Of a stretch of DNA of 34,513 bases, positions 31,409-34,513 are shown piece after piece; position 1 is the first letter of the stretch; each line of letters begins with the position of its first letter. The position numbers and the translations under genes are program-made. Below the pieces are notes generated by a model that had not been told where the DNA came from, did not search any database, and was given only the letters and a program-made list of their open reading frames with translations. The stretch is from positions 1-34,513 of the forward strand of contig DATKKX010000489.1 in assembly GCA_035542775.1 (NCBI GenBank), given 5' to 3'. The stretch is from DATKKX01 sp035542775 (GTDB lineage Bacteria > Planctomycetota > Phycisphaerae > UBA1845 > UTPLA1).

Positions 31409-33835
31409 ATGACTGCAAGAAGCACGGCTCGCAGTGTGCAGGTTTTTCTACTGGCGATGAGCGTCTTGGCTCTTGAAGTGGCCCTGACGCGCATTTTCTC
31501 CTTCGTCACCTACCATCATTTCACCTTCCTGGTGATCAGCGTGGCGATGCTCGGATTTGGCGCGGCCGGCAGCTACTTGACGGTTCGCCCCCCGCTTGAA
31601 GAGCTCGCTGACGGGCGTGACTTCGTGCCGAGGCATGCGGGACTGTTCGCCCTCGCCACACTGGCGGCTGCTGTGCTCATTCCCCGCATCCATTTCTTTC
31701 CCATGGACATCTATTACCGTCGGGACTTCAGCAACTTCCTATCCTTGCTGGTAATCGTGTTCCTTACCAGTCTGCCCTTCTTCTTCGCGGGAACTTGCAT
31801 CGGCCATATCCTCACTCGGGCCGGAACAGCGATGCATCAGGTTTATTTCGCCGACCTGACCGGCGCTGCGCTCGGCTGTTTGGCGGCGTTGGCGCTCATA
31901 AACTACGCCGGCGCCGTAGGCACGTGCTTCGCAATCGCGGCGATCGGCCTGCTGGTCGCGGCCCTAACCGATACACGACACCGCTGGCGCTACCTCGGCG
32001 GCGCGATCATGACCCTCCTGGCTGCCGTCGCACTCGCCCAGCATGAACTCTTGCCACTCTACCCGGAGGCCAATAAGGAGCTATCTCGCCAGGAGAACCT
32101 GATCGACTACACCCGCTGGCACGTGATCACGCGCATCGACGTCATGCGCCCTGCGACTGTCAGCAATTCGTTCGGTGGGGCGCTTTCGCCGGTCTATCAG
32201 GGGCCTCCGCCGGAGGTGCGGATCATCTATCAGGACGGTACCAACCTGACAGGCATTATCCACCCGACCGGACCGCCTGCTGAGATGCCTGTTCTGGGCT
32301 ACTACCTCCAGGGCGCTCCATACGTCCTCCGTCCAGGGGCCGACGCTCTGACGATCGGCTGTGGTGGCGGAGTTGACGTTCTGATTGGGCTGCACCACGG
32401 TGCCCGGCACATGGTCGGTGTCGATGTAAACCCGCACATGATCGAGGTTGTACGCGACCGTTACCGCGATTTCGCCGGCGACTTGGCCCAGCGTAACGAC
32501 GTCGAGTTGGTGGCGGCAGAGGGTCGGCACTTCCTGACGCGCGACCAGCGCCAATATGACGTCATCCAGCTCAGCGGGGTGGATACCTTCGCCGCGCTTA
32601 CGACGGGGGCCTATGCGCTCACCGAAAACTACATCTACACGCGCGAGGCTCTGGCCCAGTACCTGCGGCACCTGAAACCCGACGGCATCGTGAATATCTC
32701 GCGCCCTCTGTTTGACCCGCCGCGCGAGACCCTGAAGCTCTCCGCGACAGCCGTTGAAGTGCTTGAGCAGTTCGGCGCGCCACGGCCGGCGGATCATCTG
32801 GTCATCCTGGCTGGCCAAGGGACCGGCGCGCCCGCCCCATGGGCCCAGACCATGGTAAAACGCGCTCCCTTCACACCGAACGAAGTCGAAACCCTGGTAC
32901 GCTGGGCGGAGCCACGCGCGTTCCGCGTTGTGTATGACCCGTTCACGCCACGAGCCGGTCAGATCGACACGCTCATTCGAGCCGCGCCGCAGCAGCGGGC
33001 GGCGCTGATCGCCGGGCACGATCTGAACATCGTGCCCGCAACCGACGACCGCCCATTTTACTTCCAGTTTTATCGCTGGTGTGATCTAGCCAGCCTGTTC
33101 CCCGCCCACGGCTCAGGAGCCCGCACACCGTTGGCGCTGCTCATCCTCTTGGCCAGCCTGGCGCAGATCATCCTGCTCAGCGCTGTGTTCATTCTCTACC
33201 CACTTTACCGCTCGAGCGTGAAGATCGCGCAGCCCGGCGGCCGCGCGCGAGCATTCGCGTATTTCGCCGCGCTCGGTCTGGGCTTCATCTTGGTTGAGAT
33301 CTCGCTGTTGCAGAAATTGACCGTCTTCTTGGGCGGACCTGCATATTCCATGGCCATCACGCTTTTCACGCTGCTGCTTGCGTCAGGCGCAGGAAGTCTC
33401 TGCGCCCAGCGATGGTCCAACGATCCGCTGCGAGTGTTGCGGACCGTGATTCCGCTCCTGGCGCTCGGCATCGTCGTGGAGTCGCTGTTGTTGGACGACC
33501 TCATACCGCGCTGCCTGCAGTTCGCGCTGCCGCTGCGCGGACTGGCAGCGGCTGTGTTCGTCGCTCCCCTCGGTTTCCTGATGGGCATGCCGTTCCCCAC
33601 CGGCCTGCGCTACATCGACCGCTTCCGGGCCGAGTTAAACCCGTGGGCCTGGGGCATCAACGCCTGTGCCACGGTCGCCGGCACGATGATCTGCATCCTC
33701 CTAAGCACGCTGGTGGGCTTCCGGATAACACTACAGCTAGCTGCCGTACTCTATGTTGCCGGCTGGCTGCCGTTGGCCACCGGGCAACCCGCTGTGCCGA
33801 AGCTTGCCAGACAGCATGATGAGGTCCTGGCATAG
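31409..33835 (+). CDS. Membrane protein with spermidine-synthase-like methyltransferase fold domain
   Basis: The ATG follows AAAGGAGGT by six bases. The 808 residues hold about six N-terminal transmembrane helices (VQVFLLAMSVLALEVALTRIFSF to about residue 215), a soluble Rossmann-fold domain (about 300-460) with the SAM-type glycine loop TIGCGGGVDVLIGL and acidic VGVDVNPHMIEVV, and about six C-terminal helices from about 570. This is the layout of the fused transporter-like/spermidine-synthase-like proteins. Whether it makes a polyamine is doubtful; the real substrate of these membrane forms is unknown. It sits between an intact and a broken copy of the histidine phosphatase gene. Confidence 0.8.
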   Translation: MTARSTARSVQVFLLAMSVLALEVALTRIFSFVTYHHFTFLVISVAMLGFGAAGSYLTVRPPLEELADGRDFVPRHAGLFALATLAAAVLIPRIHFFPMDIYYRRDFSNFLSLLVIVFLTSLPFFFAGTCIGHILTRAGTAMHQVYFADLTGAALGCLAALALINYAGAVGTCFAIAAIGLLVAALTDTRHRWRYLGGAIMTLLAAVALAQHELLPLYPEANKELSRQENLIDYTRWHVITRIDVMRPATVSNSFGGALSPVYQGPPPEVRIIYQDGTNLTGIIHPTGPPAEMPVLGYYLQGAPYVLRPGADALTIGCGGGVDVLIGLHHGARHMVGVDVNPHMIEVVRDRYRDFAGDLAQRNDVELVAAEGRHFLTRDQRQYDVIQLSGVDTFAALTTGAYALTENYIYTREALAQYLRHLKPDGIVNISRPLFDPPRETLKLSATAVEVLEQFGAPRPADHLVILAGQGTGAPAPWAQTMVKRAPFTPNEVETLVRWAEPRAFRVVYDPFTPRAGQIDTLIRAAPQQRAALIAGHDLNIVPATDDRPFYFQFYRWCDLASLFPAHGSGARTPLALLILLASLAQIILLSAVFILYPLYRSSVKIAQPGGRARAFAYFAALGLGFILVEISLLQKLTVFLGGPAYSMAITLFTLLLASGAGSLCAQRWSNDPLRVLRTVIPLLALGIVVESLLLDDLIPRCLQFALPLRGLAAAVFVAPLGFLMGMPFPTGLRYIDRFRAELNPWAWGINACATVAGTMICILLSTLVGFRITLQLAAVLYVAGWLPLATGQPAVPKLARQHDEVLA

Positions 33836-33843
33836 GTCGCTTC

Positions 33844-34035
33844 ATGCTCGATCCGAAAGCCCGCTGGCTGGCCCCTGACAACGTGGTCATCCTAATCGGC
33901 CACGGCAGCCCCATCGCCCGGTTGATCGAGGCCTGGCTGACCGACGACCAGCCCGGCGCGTCGTTGCGCTTCACCATCGACAACGCCGCCGTCGCCGCGC
34001 TCCGCTACCTCTCATTCAAAAGCGCGGCATCTTAA
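33844..34035 (+). pseudogene. Remnant of a second histidine phosphatase gene (C-terminal part)
   Basis: Nine bases after the preceding stop, a 63-codon frame repeats the C-terminal part of the phosphatase at 30256: KARWLAPDNVV, GHGSPIARLIEAWLTD and IDNAAVAALRYL match residues about 145-200 of that protein. By eye the DNA is clearly homologous over some 155 bases, with one extra Asp codon. The RHAE catalytic half and a ribosome site are missing. It could not be an active phosphatase. It is most simply a truncated tandem duplicate. Confidence 0.75.
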
Positions 34036-34086
34036 GCCACGCACAAAGCAACACTCTACCATGATGCCGTCTGCGGAAATGACGCA

Positions 34087-34111
34087 GGGACCGCCCCCCC
34101 ACTGCGGTCCC
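34087..34111 (+). terminator. Hairpin terminator after the phosphatase remnant
   Basis: GGGACCGC (34087-34094) and GCGGTCCC (34104-34111) form a perfect 8-bp stem with a nine-base C-rich loop. There is no U-run, so this is a moderate call; it could also act on the leftward gene. Confidence 0.4.
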
Positions 34112-34331
34112 CCGCGCCAAAATAACTGATATGACTGCTGCTGGCTTGCGGCGCCGCCGCATCCCTTCTCGATCTACAACGGGCCGAGCCAGCCCCGCAC
34201 TCCGTGCGGTTACCCTGTGTCAGGGCCGATCCCCGGCACCGGGCATATCGGTCGGTCCGCTATGCCGATGAAGTTAATTCTCGGCCATGCGGCCTGCTCC
34301 GCGGGGCCCCCAGAGCGGAAGTTATCAGCCG

Positions 34332-34513
34332 CTACGGCGCCAATCGCCATACCCCGTCCGACCCCAGTAATTCATGCGGCCGAAAGCCGGCCTTGTAGCT
34401 CATCGAGGCGCAGTCGCGAATGTAGTAGCCGGCGTACCAATGGGAAAGGCCCCGCCGTCGGCATTCCTCGATCTCCTGCAGAGCACCAAAGGTCCCCAGG
34501 CTCCGCCATGACT
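34332..34513 (-). CDS. Arginyl/leucyl-tRNA--protein transferase (ATE/Bpt family), C-terminal part
   Basis: The gene enters from the right edge; 59 C-terminal residues and the TAG stop are visible. GTFGALQEIEECRRRGLSHW, YAGYYIRDCASMSYKAGFRP and HELLGSDGVWR match the C-terminal ATE domain, where family members read L-G-Y-x-I-x-x-C-P-x-M-x-Y-K. These enzymes transfer an amino acid from aminoacyl-tRNA to the N-terminus of proteins and mark them for the N-degron pathway; bacterial Bpt adds Leu to Asp or Glu. The fragment is too short to tell Arg from Leu transfer. Confidence 0.85.
   Translation of the reverse strand, partial: SWRSLGTFGALQEIEECRRRGLSHWYAGYYIRDCASMSYKAGFRPHELLGSDGVWRLAP

Noticed and set aside
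33844..34035. Separate small functional gene of 63 residues
   Set aside because: It lacks the catalytic RHAE half and a ribosome site and matches the C-terminal part of the nearby phosphatase, so a remnant is the better call.
1..34513. tRNA genes, rRNA genes and CRISPR arrays
   Set aside because: No cloverleaf with a GGTTCGA-type T-arm, no rRNA-like conserved blocks and no regularly spaced direct repeats were seen on reading; a covariance-model scan would be needed to exclude tRNAs fully.

Overview
The window reads as chromosomal DNA of a GC-rich planctomycete, most likely a member of the Phycisphaerae or a close relative. The grounds are three secreted proteins with PEP-CTERM tails, a DUF1559-like prepilin protein, a Tat-exported protein ending in a dockerin-like module, a VIT/von Willebrand A protein, and several lipoproteins and beta-propeller proteins. 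This placement is inference from gene content; there is no rRNA or other phylogenetic marker. I saw no tRNA, rRNA, CRISPR array, phage or intact insertion sequence.

Left part (1-11.8 kb): the start of an exported protein, a PHB-depolymerase-like lipoprotein esterase, PEP-CTERM/PD40 protein 1, a two-domain nitroreductase-like protein with a dockerin-like tail, the manganese exporter mntP, a lipoprotein of unknown function, PEP-CTERM protein 2 with a strong terminator, a coiled-coil protein, a 106-bp palindromic element inserted in that gene's stop codon, a membrane zinc-ribbon protein, a prepilin-like protein and PEP-CTERM protein 3. Each PEP-CTERM gene has a recognisable sigma-70-type promoter and a leader with inverted repeats.

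Middle part (12-20.3 kb): a minus-strand operon of ECF sigma factor, membrane anti-sigma-like protein (ATGA overlap) and a Cys-rich PDZ protein. A VIT/vWA protein with its own terminator follows, then, divergently, a secreted beta-propeller protein.

Right part (20.3-34.5 kb): a small ferredoxin with an Asp cluster ligand, behind a near-consensus sigma-54 promoter and ended by a terminator. Next comes a probable operon of propionyl/acetyl-CoA synthetase, a 62-residue coiled-coil protein missed by length cut-offs, and an S9 prolyl-oligopeptidase-type peptidase. Then follow a sensor kinase fused to an [FeFe]-hydrogenase-like domain, a GYF_2/TM2 membrane protein, an SH3-repeat protein, a histidine phosphatase, a membrane spermidine-synthase-like protein, a broken second copy of the phosphatase, and the 3' end of an arginyl/leucyl-tRNA-protein transferase gene.

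The strongest leads are the hydrogenase-like sensor kinase with all four H-cluster-type cysteines retained and no adjacent response regulator, the sigma-54-controlled ferredoxin, the IS630-style element that preserves a stop codon, the Tat-exported nitroreductase-dockerin protein, and the Cys-repeat PDZ protein tied to a sigma/anti-sigma pair.
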